From NCBI GenBank assembly GCA_958450365.1, contig CAUEEP010000742.1, positions 574,001 through 638,000 on the forward strand: 64,000 nucleotides of DNA. Direction: 5' to 3'. The DNA is from Mesorhabditis belari (lineage: Eukaryota > Nematoda > Chromadorea > Rhabditida > Rhabditidae). Both the position numbers and the translations under genes were made by a program. The notes beneath the pieces are model-generated. The model was not told the DNA's origin. It saw only the letters and a program-made list of their open reading frames with translations, and ran no database searches. Shown here in pieces: positions 1-12,110 of this stretch (the stretch's first letter is position 1; the number at the start of each line of letters is the position of its first letter).

Positions 1-473
1 AAAAGTCATTGACAGCTAGATATTTTCAAGTGAAATAAAGCTCGAAATGAAAAACGAGAACATGAAATAAAAGAAAATCGGATTTGAAATTGAAAGCTAT
101 TTTATAGACTCTAAAGATTTTTGCATAAAAAAAGTCAAAGGAAATTTTGATTTTCTTCTTTTAAAACTAATTTTAAAGTAAAACTGAGTCGAAATTGAGC
201 CGAAATTGAGCCGAATTTTCAATCTAAATTCAACATTTTCAACTCCAATCCTACCAAAAACCAAATTGAATCTATGAAAAGAAAAAACTTTTCCCAAAAT
301 CGATCACCTAACCGAAAATGGGAGTTAATGAAAAGTGAGAGAAGCACTTCGAGGTTTCGAATGAAAAAAAGAAGGAAAACTTGAAAAAAAGACAAGGGAA
401 AAGTAGAAAGTAGGACTTAAACTCAAAAAAAAAGAGGAAATTCTTGGAAAGGGAGCGGGTATTCGACTCGGCC
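1..473. other. AT-rich intergenic DNA
   Basis: No gene, RNA or clear repeat was seen. The stretch is AT-rich with many A and T runs. Confidence 0.5.
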
Positions 474-798
474 ACTCATTAAAGGACGACCGAGGAACGA
501 GACGAAGCCAGCCAGGCTTTGATGGGGTTCTTAAAATCCCGTTCGCCTTTTCTAAAGCTTTTCTGCGTATTTAGCTTCATGCATAAGTCTTCTACAATCA
601 TTTTTCTTTCTTCTTTCCAATGAAAAAGAATCCTTTAGCAAGTTTTTTACGTCTTAAAAGGTCTATAATTGTTAAACAAAATGAAAGAAAGCTTAAAGCT
701 CGCATTTTTCTGTTTTTCATTAAAGGACAACAGAGGAACGAGACAAAGCCAGCCAGGCTGTGATGGGGTTCTTAAATTCCGTTCGCCTTTTTTTAAAA
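474..798. repeat. Direct repeat pair, about 78 bp each
   Basis: Two near-identical copies lie at about 474-550 and 716-798. Both start near CATTAAAGGAC and run through GCCAGCCAGGCT to a block ending in GTTCGCCTTTT. They look like dispersed-repeat ends; the family is not recognised. Confidence 0.6.
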
Positions 799-1084
799 GC
801 TTTCTAAATTTCGGAGAAATTTCTCGATAACTTTTTCCTAGTTTTCAAGAGGAGATTCAGGGCTATCAAATGACTATCATAGTTTAGTTTAGAGTGTGCT
901 CCTCGCAAGTAATGCCTTTTTTTTTAAAACGCACGCTTAGAAAAAATTACCGTACTTTTAGCGGAAATTATTCCTAAAAAATGGCGCAAAAATCACGAGC
1001 GTCGCCTTATATACAACTTCTTTTAAAGAGATTCAAACGTTCAACTGACAAATTGCCGTCAAATGTAAAGATATTCAATTGACT

Positions 1085-1690
1085 CGATGTGTAAAGAGGA
1101 TTACTCGTAGTTACTCGAGCAAAAAAACGTTGATTAATCGAGTTACTCGAGTAAAGATTACTGATGCTCGTAGTTACTCGAGTAATCACTTACTCTAATT
1201 CTAATTCTAATTCTCTAACTCTAATCGCTTACTCTAAAGGAAAAACCCTCTAATTTTGAGTGCTAAAGTGTGCAGAAAAAAAGCCGGCCGCTGATGTCCA
1301 GCTTGATGTATTTTGCGTAGCTTTAAAATCACCTGCATAACATTTAACCTACTCGACTTTACTTGAATTCTTTTCCTTTTTTAACTAAAAACCTTTTAAA
1401 ACCTCAAATCCCCATTCCATTATTTATTTTTTTGCGAAAATTTCAAAGCCAACATTTTGCGTTGAACTTTTTTTTTTTTCAATTTGTTGCCGAAAAATTT
1501 GAGAACTTGATGAAATTTGAGATTTTGAATATGAAAAATTGCTCAAATTCAATCAAATTTGCAAAAATTGTAACTAAAAATCTTTTAATTATTATATTAA
1601 TTTGCAAAAATCGAGTAAAGATTTAATCGAGTAAAGATTAATCGAGTAAAGATTACTGATGCTCGTAGTTACTCGAGTAATCACTTACTC
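1085..1690. repeat. TTACTCGAGTAA palindromic repeat, two blocks
   Basis: Blocks at about 1085-1195 and 1622-1690 share the same run of short palindromes (GTTACTCGAGTAATCACTTA). A weaker relative lies at 8465-8535. The DNA between them is AT-rich with nothing recognised. Confidence 0.5.
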
Positions 1691-1918
1691 GAATTCTAAT
1701 TCGGATTTCGATTCAAGTTGAGAGTAGGAAATTGTTTTGGTCTAAATTTGAGTCTGAAAATTTTTCGGATGAATTAACGAATGGTTGAAGCTATTGAAAA
1801 TAAATGAGATTTTAAAATCGCAAAGAAAACTCAAACTCTAATCACTTACTCTAATTTTTTTTCAAATTTGAAAAATTATATAGATACTATATATAGATAC
1901 TATATATAGATACTTTAT

Positions 1919-2240
1919 TCAGGACCTGAGATTAATTGCGCTAGATTTAAGATTAAAACACATCAATTCATACACATAACACGAAAAGGGCCGATCAAAA
2001 GAAACGCGATATAATATATGCAAAATGTGGGTAGCACAGATAACGTCAAGGATCCACTAGAGCTTCTAGATCATCTGCAGATAATGTATGGAAGATATGA
2101 TAGCACAGATAACGTCCAGGATCCACTAGAGCTTCTAGATCAAGATCATCTACAGATAATGTATGTAATCTATGGGTAGCACAGGTAACGTCAAGGATCC
2201 ACTAGAGCCTCAAGATCAAGATCATCTACAGATAATTTAA
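1919..2240. repeat. Array of about 76-bp units with LINE-tail-like lead-in
   Basis: A lead-in (TACTTTATTCAGGACCTGAG and onward) is followed by about three copies of a roughly 76-bp unit containing AACGTCAAGGATCCACTAGA. The same lead-in and unit recur in the same orientation at 63519-64000. The TTTATTC motif read on the minus strand is a polyadenylation signal, so this may be a retroelement 3' region. Confidence 0.6.
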
Positions 2241-3664
2241 AGGTTTCGAGACTATTGGACTCTCTCAAAACTCTGGGAGTCGATTCCAAATTCTGGCAGT
2301 TCTTATTGGAAAAGAGTTATAAACAAACTTATTGGAGGTGACTGGAATTTCTAAAACGAAAGAACCTCTCCTTGAACTAACCGTGGGATTAACTTTGAAT
2401 AAATCACGAAAAATTGCTCAAATTCAATCAAATTTTAATTAAAATTGCTCAAATTTGAAAAATTTTAACTAAAAATATTAGAATTATTATATTAATTTAC
2501 AAAAATTTAAAAGAAAACAAAAATTTGTGACAAATTTTTTGGGTAAAATCCAAATAAAATCGAATTTCGCGGGAAAAATTATTAAATTTTTTTTTCAAAA
2601 AAAATTTAATAAATTTGTCATTTTGAAGTTTTCCATCAAAAAAAACGATGGATTTTATTATTTTTATGATTTTTCTTCATTGGTAGAGGAAAAATAGGCT
2701 GAAATCAGAGAGCTTTCATCTAAAAATCGTTTTTTTTTGTCTTGACAATCACTAAATCTTCAAATCAATGAAATTTTGGAATTAAAATTTGAAAAATCTT
2801 GCATCTGCTGCTCAAAAAATCAGCAAAAAATTGAACAAAAATCGAAAGAGCTTAGAGAAAAACGTTCAGCAATCGAAAACATATGTGAGAAATTTTGGAG
2901 AAAAGCATTTTAGAGCTCTTTTTGAATGTTTTTTTTTTTTGCGATTTAGTTTTATCAGCTTATATTTATCAGCTTTTGCTTAAACAATCAAATTTGCGAA
3001 TCTTTTTCCTATTCGGGAGTACAATGAATGAAAAAAAGCAAATTTGAAAGCAAATTTGAGTAACATTCTCAAAACAGAATCAAATGAATATCGAGAGGGG
3101 TAGGTTTTTTTTGGCTTACTTCCAACTAACTTTTAGGCACCTTACACTTGTCAAATCAGAAAGTTTCAATAAGATTTAGAAAGCTTAGAACGGCAGCTTT
3201 CAGAAAATATTTCTTTTCTCAAAAGTTATCAAGGAAAACTTATTTAAAATCGTGCTGCAAGTTGGCCAGAAAGCTTATCCGTTCCCTTTATCCGGAAAGG
3301 TCCAAATTGACCTTAAACAATTTGGATTTCGATTCAAGTTGAGAATAGGAAATTGTTTTGGTTTAAATTTTCCAAATAAAGTAACGAATGGTTGAAGTTA
3401 TTGAAAAAGAAATGAGATTTTAAATCGCAAAGAAAACTCGTATAGCTTTCTTTGAAAGGATTTCATTCTGTTTTGAAAATGTTACTCAAATTTGCTTTCA
3501 AATTTTTCAAAAATCGCATGAGTCCATAACAAGGCGCGCTCACGCAAACGCTCACGCTCACGGCGTCGTTGAGAGGGCCAATAAAGTTAAAACTTCTTGG
3601 AAAAACCTTAGAATGGGTTGTAGTTGTGAAATTTAGAAAAAAAAAAGGGAAGAAATAAAGTTCG

Positions 3665-3740
3665 TTGATAGACCCGGGGGTCGAACCGGGATCGTGTGGC
3701 CCATAACAAAGCACGCTCACGACTGCGCCACGGCGTCACT
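3665..3740 (-). repeat. tRNA-like sequence (degenerate)
   Basis: On the minus strand an A-box-like GTGGCGCAGTCGTGAGCG is followed by a B-box GGTTCGACCCC at tRNA spacing. The acceptor and anticodon stems do not pair properly, so this is a pseudo-tRNA or tRNA-derived SINE rather than a working tRNA. A more decayed copy is near 3525-3590. Confidence 0.5.
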
Positions 3741-4530
3741 GAGTCGGAGCTTCGGCTGGTGAGTTAATCAACCCCCAAATCCCAATTTTTAAAGAATTTC
3801 GAAAAGTATTAGTCTGAACACAGCCACCGGCTCTCTTTGTTTTTAAAAAATCGGCTCTTTTGGTTTTTAAAAAATGCTTTAAAAAAACATAATGTTATTG
3901 GAAAATAAATGTGATTTTAAATCACAATGGAAACTCGTATAGCATTCTTTGAAAGGATTTCGTTCTGTTTTGAAAATGTTACTCAAATTTGATTTCAAAT
4001 TTTTCACAAAACCAAAGAAAATGAATGAAAATTGATTAAGAAATGAAAATCTTAGACATAATAAAGCTAAGAAAAGCAGCTATTTCCCTTTGATGATCGA
4101 AAATATTGAATTCATTGAATTCATTCCATCAATTGACCGGAAGTGAATGAGGCAAATGAAAGCCAAAAAAAGAAAGGCTGTGAATGAAAAGTGAACACCA
4201 CAACTGTTAACCGATTCAATCGAAACGAGAGAGCCCAACTTTTTCCTTGTTTTCTTGTTCAAAGAATGAAAGTTTTCCTAATGACGGCTAAATAGTAGAA
4301 ATCAAATCGAAAACAAAGTAAAAACGTTTGATCTTTGCTTTTTTTGAGCGAAATGTTTCAATATTTTTGTTCTTGTTCACCCCGAAATCCCTTGGGAAAT
4401 CGCTAGCATTTTTTAAAAAGCAAAAACGAAAAGAGACCCGGTGGATGTGTTCAGACTAATACTTTTTGAAATTCTTGAAGAATTGGGATTTGGGAGTTGA
4501 TTAGCTCACCAGCCGAACGATCCTCGTAGC

Positions 4531-4605
4531 TACCCCCTGGCGCAGTCGTTAGCGCGCTTTGTTATGGCACTCAGGATCACGGTTCGACCCCCCGGTCCTA
4601 TCAAT
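4531..4605 (+). repeat. tRNA-like sequence (degenerate), second copy
   Basis: TGGCGCAGTCGTTAGCGCG (A-box) and GGTTCGACCCC (B-box) occur at tRNA spacing, in opposite orientation to the related copy at 3665-3740. The anticodon stem is mispaired. The two copies sit in matching flanks, so they belong to a dispersed family. Confidence 0.5.
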
Positions 4606-4980
4606 GAACTTTCTTTCTTTTAATTTTTTTCTAAATTTCACAACTACAATCGATTCTAAGGTTTTTTAAAGAAGTTTTAACTTTGAAAAGGTGAAAACGG
4701 TGAAAAGACGGTCAAGTTAGTTATATAGTTAGTAGATGCTTAATCGAGACAAAACTCTGGCTAAATCTTTGAACTGATCAGATCAGCTAGTAAGACTCGT
4801 AATTTGATGTTATTGAACACAAAATTCATTGTTGAATTGATTTCCCTACCTTGGTAGCCCTTCTATTGGTAGATTTGGTAGCTGATCTCACACAACAACT
4901 ATCAATCAATCAATCACTCATAAACGCTTTTCATTTTAAAGAATAAGCCAATATCAACACTTGTACAATAGCTTTCGCTT

Positions 4981-5196
4981 TCAAAAACAATTTACACGAC
5001 TTTTAAAGACGAATTCTTCGCTGACCTGTGCGAAGAGTGATCGCTGTCTTGCGAGCGCTCCCCTTTCTCCAGCATTCCCACCAATCGACCTTCCTCTTTC
5101 AACCCTTTTCTCAATTTTCTGATCTCCAATGATCCCAGGTGCTTTCGATAGTTTTCCCCTTGTGAAATCGCTCATTTGCACACCGTTTGTTGACAT
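4981..5196 (-). CDS. Possible small gene or exon, hypothetical
   Basis: A 71-codon frame starts MSTNGVQMSDFTRG and is rich in Lys, Arg and Gly. Just upstream of the ATG is AAATTCAG, which could serve as a cis or trans splice acceptor. A GTCAGC after SLFAQ could be a donor, making this a first exon whose continuation I could not find. Local base composition is less AT-rich than the flanks. No family is recognised and no polyadenylation signal was found near the stop, so it may be chance. Confidence 0.22.
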   Translation of the reverse strand: MSTNGVQMSDFTRGKLSKAPGIIGDQKIEKRVERGRSIGGNAGERGALARQRSLFAQVSEEFVFKSRVNCF

Positions 5197-5676
5197 TTCG
5201 TTTCTGAATTTCTTTAATTGAATAAGTAATGAGAGCATCGTAGCCGGGGGAAAGAAGAGTGAGAGTCAAAAAGCAAAGTTAAAAGCTTTAAAAGCAATTC
5301 AAATTTCCCGAGGTAGAGAGACAAGTTTTTTAGGAGAAAGAGTGAGCATTTCATCGTGCTCGAAACCGAAACCGTTTACGTAAGGATCACTCGAAATTTC
5401 TTCTTTACTTCCTCATTTCTGTTTACGGCTCCTCGACATTTCTCTCAAGAAATTATGCATGAGAAAAAGTCGCTCAAAAAGATGAGGAAATCCATCCGCA
5501 TTTCAACAAAAATGCCAAAAAAAATCCGCAAATTTGCATTTCAAGATTTCAAATAAAACTAATAGTGAGTTATTTTGGATAAAATTTTTATGAAATTAAG
5601 CTTTTTCAAAAGTTTATTTAAAATCGAAAGAAAATTGAACTCTAAGAAAAAACCCTCATTAATATATATATATATA

Positions 5677-6284
5677 AATACTTTATTCAGAAAGAAATAA
5701 AGTGCGAAAACGACATGAAAAATGTACTAGATAAAAGATCACAAAGTCACTTAAAATGCAATGAAGTAGTCCTCTTTTTAAATCAGACAGAGAGATCAAA
5801 TGGTGGAGATCAAACGCAACTTGTCGGGAAGGGCATTCCAAACTTTAGTCACACGATTTACGAAAAAAGCTCTAGAGGATTTAGAGGAATCAGATTCGGG
5901 ATGCAAGATAAAAGAGCCACGCCTTTCGGCTAAACTCGAGCCACGCCTCGAACCAAGCTTCGAGCCAAGCCTCGAACCAAGCTTCGAGCCAAGCTTCCAG
6001 CCAAGCCTCGAGCCAAGCCTCGAGCCAAGCCTCGAGCCAAGCCTCGAGCCAAGCTTCCAGCCAAGCCTCGAGCCAAGCTTCCAGCCAAGCCTCGAGCCAC
6101 GCCTCGAACCAAGCTTCGAACCAAGCTTCGAGCCAAGCTTCCAGCCAAGCCTCGAGTTTAGTCGGAAAAGATTTTTAAAAAGAGGGTTTTGATGTTTTCC
6201 TTTTACAATTTTAAAGCACTCAACCAAATCTATGATAAGACGGCGTTGTTCTAAGGTTTCAGCCAATTTTTCATTAAAGCCCAT
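5677..6284 (-). pseudogene. LINE reverse-transcriptase 3' fragment with internal minisatellite
   Basis: On the minus strand the frame ends with [19 protein letters not shown], a motif typical of the C-terminus of non-LTR (CR1/RTE-like) ORF2 proteins. Upstream within the same frame lies a long run of [13 protein letters not shown] repeats between two LAERRGS-type segments (DNA repeat about 5932-6165, 12-bp GAGCCAAGCCTC-type units). The TTTATTCAG at about 5688 gives an AATAAA on the minus strand. A second copy with the same architecture is at 48880-49310. Only the 3' end is present. Confidence 0.6.
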
Positions 6285-6527
6285 TTTTCGGAAATCTTTT
6301 AAAATTTGAAAGAAAATTTGAATGAATTTATTGAAAATTGAATTAAATAATTAAAAGCTTTATGGAAATTTCAATTTTCATTTAAATTCTTTTCTTTTTC
6401 GAAACAAATTCGTGCTCATCGCCTAGAAAGTGTCAAAAAGATCGAAGAGATTCTTTTTTTTTCTATAAATTCAATAGGTTTAAGATTTAAATTTAAATTT
6501 AAATTCTTTAAATACAATTTTGAAACA

Positions 6528-6719
6528 TTGCAAAAGAAAAAAATGAGAATTTCATTGTCTTTTTTCGGCTTTTTATTTGGGGCGGAGTGTTCTCTCAAAA
6601 AAAAAGGAAAAAAAACTCAAAGTGGGTTGAATGGCAAACTACCAAATAACATTGCAAAAAAAAAATATGTGCATTTCATTGCCTTTTTTTCGCTTTTTAT
6701 TTGGGGCGGGGTGTTCTAA
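6528..6719. repeat. Tandem duplication of about 70 bp
   Basis: Two imperfect copies (about 6528-6600 and 6651-6719) share TTTTTATTTGGGGCGG followed by a GTGTTCT end. No function is apparent. Confidence 0.5.
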
Positions 6720-6759
6720 AAAGCAAAACAAAATCAGCCCATAGCGTGCGCATAAATAT

Positions 6760-7575
6760 TAAAACACACAGAAAAACGAGAAAATTCTCATTTTTGAATA
6801 GAAAAATTTAAAACGAAAATTCTAGAAAAAGATTTTTTTGAAAATTTTGAATACGAACGAGTGGAACTTTTAGGAAACGAAAGTGGAAAGAAATTTCTAA
6901 ATCTTAGCTTTCTATTGCGTTGGTGAAATGAAAACTGCTGGCTATTGTCATATTTGACAGTTTGGGCACTTTCTTCAAAAGAAACCCATTTTGGTGTCAA
7001 TGGAAAAGTTGTAGAGAATCAAAAATCAAGCTTATATCCAAATTTCCAAAAAGATACACTCAGTAGTTTCGCTTAAAACTTGTGTGTTCTTTGTGTTCTT
7101 TGTGCGGCCGCGTAATCGCTTGTCGTCTGGCACAGTGCTTTTACATAAGCCCCTTCCCTCTCCTTCTACCCAACTAATCTGGCTGGCTCCGAATCTTCAA
7201 ACTGGGCATTGACTTCTCCTCAAATAAAGGCTAATCTCAATCTATTGGGTTGGTGAATTGAGAACTGCCGGCTATTGTCATATGTGACAGTTTGAGCACT
7301 TTCTTCAAAAGAAACCCATTTTGGTGTCAATGGAAAAGTTGTAGAGAATCAAAAATCAAGCTTATATCCAAGAACCATTCAAAAACTCGTTTTTTAGAAA
7401 TGCCAAATTTACGAATTTTCACAAAACTTGCATTAAAACACAGAAAAACGAGAATATTTCTCATTTTTGAATAGAAAAATTTAATACGAAAATTCTAGAA
7501 AAAGATTTTTTTGAAAAAAGATGAAAATTTTGAATACGAACGAGTGGAACTTTGAGGAAACGAAAGTGGAAAGGA
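6760..7575. repeat. Segmental direct duplication
   Basis: The block at 6915-7041 (GCTATTGTCATATTTGACAG, then ACCCATTTTGGTGTCAATGG) recurs at 7244-7370. The flanking block at about 6765-6890 recurs at about 7436-7575. The two blocks appear in swapped order, suggesting rearrangement of one repeat. No gene seen. Confidence 0.55.
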
Positions 7576-7742
7576 ATTGGAAAGGAAAAAACGAAAGTGG
7601 AAAGGAAAAAAGAAATCTAAATTTTATCTATTAAATCGATCATTTTTTTTTTACTGTGGATAATAGAAAATAAAATAAAATCAATCAAGAAATTTAAATA
7701 TTGAAATAAGAAATGAAATAGAAGCAATAAAGAAGAAAAAAA

Positions 7743-7918
7743 GGGGTAGGCTAATTTTCGCAATTTGCGCAATTCGCCATAACTAGTGCGGTAGTTGCGA
7801 TCAAGTGACCATCGGTGACCAAGAGTTGCTCGTTTGTTGCTGTAATGATGAAGCCAATTGTAACATCAAGGGAAGAGGGATTCTTCGCAAAAAAAAATTG
7901 CGAAACTTGGCCTACCCC
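7743..7918. mobile_element. Small inverted-repeat element (MITE-like)
   Basis: The ends GGGGTAGGCTAATTTTCGCAA and its near inverse (TTGCGAAACTTGGCCTACCCC) bound about 176 bp without coding capacity. The family is not recognised. Confidence 0.5.
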
Positions 7919-8383
7919 AGCAAAAACTCAAAGTGGATGGAATGACAAACTAACAAGTAAAGAAAAGGAAAGTCAATTATAAAAAATTCAAAAGCTAACG
8001 CCAAATGGCAGCCTTGAGTCCGCGTAAAAACTATTCGTATTCTTATTTTGCAACTTCTTTTACACTTCACTTGAATGCTTTCAAAATCGGGAACAAAAAG
8101 CTGGTTTACTTAAAAGTTCACTATAGTTTTAAGCATTGTTTCAAAGAGTACAAAGTCACTTTTTGAAGAATTCTCTCTTTTTTGGAAATAGAGCCAGTGC
8201 ATCTTTACTAGAACGCATTTTGGATTGTCTCGAAAACTTTGCTAAGGATTAGTTCATAAAGAATGTCGAAAAAAGATGGAAATGAAATCATAAAACTTTA
8301 GTATTTTGTATGTAGATGTCGTAGCCGATTATGAATGAATGATTTTGGCAAGCCTTTCTAGTAGAGCAACCCTTTAATGTACC

Positions 8384-8470
8384 CTAATGGGCTAAGTGCG
8401 GAAAAAAAGGTGCGCAAATGTCCGGGTGCGCAAAAAAAAAGGTCACATTTGTCCCACTCCCGTAAAGATT
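8384..8470. mobile_element. Solo end of the GCGCACC inverted-repeat family
   Basis: GGTGCGCAAATGTCCGGGTGCGCAAAAA followed by CATTTGTCCCACTCCC matches the right terminal repeat of the elements at 22866-23171 and 43353-43876. No left end was seen nearby, so this is a truncated copy. Confidence 0.6.
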
Positions 8471-8652
8471 ACTCACGCAAGTAATTACTTAATTTTACTC
8501 AAGTAATTACTTACTCGCGAGGAAAACACTCTACTTTAATGTATGAGGACAATATTATATGTCGAAATGTTGAAATAAGATGAAAAAGAAATCATAAAAC
8601 TTTAGTATTTATGTGTTTATGTCGTAGCCGATTATGAATGAATGATTTTGGC

Positions 8653-8815
8653 AAGCCTTTCTAGTAGAGCAAGCCTTTTTAGTAGAGCAAGCCTTTTTAG
8701 TAGAGCAAGCCTTTTTAGTAGAGCAAGCCTTTTTAGTAGAGCAAGCCTTTTTAGTAGAGCAAGCCTTTTTAGTAGAGCAAGCCTTTCTAGTAGAGCAAGC
8801 CTTTTTAGTGGGTCA
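8653..8815. repeat. 18-bp minisatellite
   Basis: About nine units of AGTAGAGCAAGCCTTTTT run in tandem. Because 18 is divisible by three it leaves an open frame that should not be taken for a gene. Confidence 0.85.
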
Positions 8816-8997
8816 ACCCTTTAATCTATGAGGATAATATTATATAATTTTGTAGTGAGTTAAATTAAATTAAATTATACGTCGATTGATACCAAATTTG
8901 TGAGTTAAAGTTAAAAATCGCGGGCGCTACATTCAAAATTTCATTCAAAATCGGTGGGATCCCCGTAGCTGATTATGAATTTGAAGCATTAGAATAA

Positions 8998-9270
8998 GTG
9001 GATCTAGGCGCGTTCAATCATCAAGTCTTTGGTATCATTCAACACAGAATCATTGATAATTATGTTAAATTTTTTAAATTAGCAAGATTAGATAAAAAGA
9101 AAAAAAATTATGGGGCTTCAAAGTTTTCTCTCGAACAAACGCTTTTTTTTTGCTCTAATTTGTTTTTCTTTTTATCCAATCTTTCTAATTTAAAAAATTT
9201 AACATAATTATGAATGATTTTGCGTTGAATGATATCAAAGACTTGATGATTGGACGTGTTCATAATCGTT
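8998..9270. repeat. Long inverted repeat (foldback)
   Basis: The arms at about 8998-9105 and 9165-9270 are inverse copies (for example TTATGTTAAATTTTTTAAAT and ATTTAAAAAATTTAACATAA) with a short spacer. It is non-coding and MITE-like. Confidence 0.6.
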
Positions 9271-9414
9271 CTCATTCATAATCACCCACTAATTCGATTA
9301 CGACCAATTCATTTACCAAAAATCATTAATTTAGTGCTGGCAGGACGAGGAATCGTACAAGAAATCGGCAAAGTTGCTCGGCAAAAAAACATTTGAGCTG
9401 TCAGGCAACGAATC

Positions 9415-9612
9415 ATTCGAGTCACTCACTAGACCTAGCCACTCACTAGACCTAGCCACTCACTAGACCTAGCCACTCACTAGACCTAGCCACTCACTAG
9501 ACCTAGTCACTCACTGGACCTAGTCACTCACTAGACCTAGTCACTCACTGGACCTAGTCACTCACTAGACCTAGTTACTCACTAGACCTAGTCACTCACT
9601 GGACCTAGACCC
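9415..9612. repeat. 17-bp minisatellite
   Basis: About eleven tandem units of CACTCACTAGACCTAGC and variants were seen. Confidence 0.85.
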
Positions 9613-10209
9613 ACTCATTCATAATCGGCTGAAATTCACAATCGGTTACTACATATAAAGGCAAAGGCGAAGGCGAAAGCAAAGGCAAAAGGAAAATAGG
9701 CAAAGAAATCACAACCCCGGGATTTAAAACCAGAAAAAAGCTAATTACTGCCTCATTTTTTTACTTCCCGTTGAGTTCTAGTGAAAGATTTAAAAAGAAT
9801 TTCGCAAAATTTTTCACAAAAACAAGATCATTGCTTAGAAATAGCAGTTTTTGAAGTTTTAATTTAGATAAATTTAAAAATGTCCTTCAAACTTCCCTGA
9901 ATCTAGACGAGTTTTGAACATTTTTCTCTCAAAAACTTGTTCCCTATTGCCTTAAAAGGAAATAATAATAAAAAAATGTTGATGAGAAATGTGTCAGAAA
10001 CAAAACAAAAGCCAGAAAAACATCCTTTTAGATGAGATTTACGAAAAAAAAAAGCAGATTTTCTTTTTTTTGGCTTTCTTCAGGTCAAATCCAAGAAAGC
10101 CAAGAATTCGTTTTAATAAAAAAACGATCAAACGAAACCCTTCTTGATTTATTTTCTTTTAAAAAATGGATTATTCATGCTTAAATGAAGATAAATGACT
10201 TTTGAAGAT
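9613..10209. other. Intergenic DNA
   Basis: There is a short AAAGGCAAAGGCGAAGGCG-type tract at about 9657-9700; otherwise AT-rich DNA with nothing recognised. Confidence 0.4.
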
Positions 10210-10870
10210 CAAAGAAATCAAACAAGATTCTAGAAAATTTCCCCCGCTCCTTTCCCCCATTTGCTATCTAACTTTAAGCTCAAATTTCTTGGTGTTCGAT
10301 TTCTTTAATTTAAATAGTTTTTATAACAATCAACAGAGAAAGACTTAGCGCATCTAATCATATTTAAAATTTATAAATTGAAGAAACGGAACACCAAGAA
10401 ATTTGAGCTTAAAGTTAGATTGTTGGGAAAAGGGGTTGTCTCGAATGTTCGACAATCATCAAGCAAGAAATTGTATAGAAGTAGCCCTCTTTTAAAATCA
10501 GATACGGTGGAGATCAAGCGCAACTTCTCAAACTTGTCGGGAAGGGCATTCCAAACTTTAAAGACACGATTTACAAAAAAAGCTCTAGAGGATTCTAGAT
10601 AATTTCCCCCGCTCCTTTCCCCCATTTGCTATCTAACTTTAAGCTCAAATTTCTTGGTGTTCGATTTCTTTAATTTCAATAGTTTTTATGACAATCGACA
10701 GAAAAAGATTTAGCGCATTTAAACATATTTAAAATTTATAAATTGAAGAAACGGAACACCAAGAAATTTGAGCTCAAAGTTAGATTTTTGGGAAAAGGGG
10801 TTGTCTCGAATGTTCGATAATCATCAAGCAAGAAATTGTATAGAAGAGCAAATGTGAAAAGTCAATGAAA
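10210..10870 (-). pseudogene. LINE ORF2 C-terminal fragment flanked by a duplicated segment
   Basis: On the minus strand at about 10450-10600 is [16 protein letters not shown] followed by SDFKRGLLLYNFLLDDC, the C-terminal signature of a non-LTR retrotransposon ORF2. The flanks at 10222-10455 and 10592-10850 are direct copies of each other (with CCCCCGCTCCTTTCCCCCAT), so the fragment lies between or within a local duplication. It is related to the remnants at 5677-6284 and 48880-49310. Confidence 0.55.
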
Positions 10871-11744
10871 ATTTCAGATAAAAGGCTAACTATAAGTCTT
10901 GAAAATATCTAAGATATGCCAGAGAGTGAGCGTTTATGAAAGCTCAAAGTATGCCAAGTGCTGGCAGTCTATCTTTGGATCCAGTAATCCGAAAGAAGCC
11001 ACATTTGAGTCGGGTATTGTATTGAATCTGTTGAAGCCAAAGAAAGCGCACTAATTCAGAGATTTTACTTATAAAAACGAAATTAGACTTATCCGGAAAA
11101 CTCTTGTTTTCTTTTTCTTTCTTTTTTTAAAGCATGGGTATAAGTGGACACAGCCATTTGTCTCTTTTCTTTCGTTTTTTTTCTCGAGAATTCGTTTCCA
11201 CGAGACGTGAAAACAAGGATTTACACACTTGGACAAAAAAATATTGATAAAAGTGAAAGTATTCAGCTATACGAGTTCATCAAGACAAATAAATAATAAA
11301 TAAATAAATCATAGCGGGAAATTAGGAAAATCATAGGAAAATTAGCGGGAAAACCTTTTCTTTTTCCCTCGAATTTAGTGTTTTATTGAGATTTTAGTGT
11401 AAAAGAAATGGTAAAATAATATTTTTATTTATAAAATATCAGTTTTTACATGATTTAGTCCAGTCCATTAGTTTGAATGTCATCAAATTGAATAAAATGT
11501 TTAAAATTGAGATTTGATCATTTCTTAATCTCTAAAATCTCTAAAATTCATTTTTAAATGCTTTTAAGTACAATTTGCATATGAAAATTTAGATATTTGA
11601 AAAAGAGACGCTGATGAAATCGACGATTCGAAAAAGCTGTGTCTTTATTTTTCGGGGAAAAAGTATCTATTTCTCTTGCGGAAACTCATGAATATTTGAA
11701 GAGGAAATGGCTGGGAATGGGGAAACAACGAAAGAACTTTAGGT
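10871..11744. other. AT-rich intergenic DNA
   Basis: No gene, RNA or strong repeat was recognised. Confidence 0.4.
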
Positions 11745-12110
11745 ACATCAAATGGATTTGTTAACCTGACTCTATTGCCTGATGGATTTGTCAACCTGAC
11801 TCTATTGCCTGAGCTTGGCCTGGTCAACATCCTGGAGCTTGACCTGTCCAACATCCTGGAGCTTGGCCTGAGCAACATCCTGGAGCTTGACCTAACCAAC
11901 ATTCTGGAGCTTGGCCTGACCAACATCCATTGCCTGAGCTTCGCCTGACCAACATCCGAGCTACGGCAGAAGCCAAGACTTGCCAACAAATCTGCCGACT
12001 TATCTGCCCACCAAAATCTGGCCTTGCTTGGACTTATTATTAGCTTAAGCGGTTGAAAGAAACAAAAACAACCTGTTTTATTCAAAAGTGTTCCCACTTT
12101 TGAGCACAAG
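11745..12110. repeat. 24-bp minisatellite (GAGCTTGGCCTGACCAACAT)
   Basis: About 11810-11960 holds six or so diverged 24-bp units; a 36-bp direct repeat (TTAACCTGACTCTATTGCCT) precedes it. The 24-bp period creates a long minus-strand open frame with repeating RMLVRPSS, which I regard as an artefact. The flank at 12020-12110 recurs at 12710-12790. Confidence 0.6.

Larger units (their letters stand above)
2241..4980. repeat. AT-rich intergenic region with diverged duplications
   Basis: No gene is supported. A block of about 100 bp at 3409-3508 (TTTGAAAGGATTTC...) recurs at 3911-4010, and a partial inverted copy lies near 3040-3080. A block at 3316-3365 recurs at about 1698-1745. The duplicated module carries the tRNA-like copies listed separately. 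Confidence 0.5.

Noticed and set aside
5796..6284. Long overlapping frames on both strands over a 12-bp repeat
   Set aside because: The period is a multiple of three, which keeps frames open. Only the LINE signature at the end of one frame is meaningful.
8653..9612. CRISPR array
   Set aside because: Units are adjacent with no unique spacers, and the host is a eukaryote.
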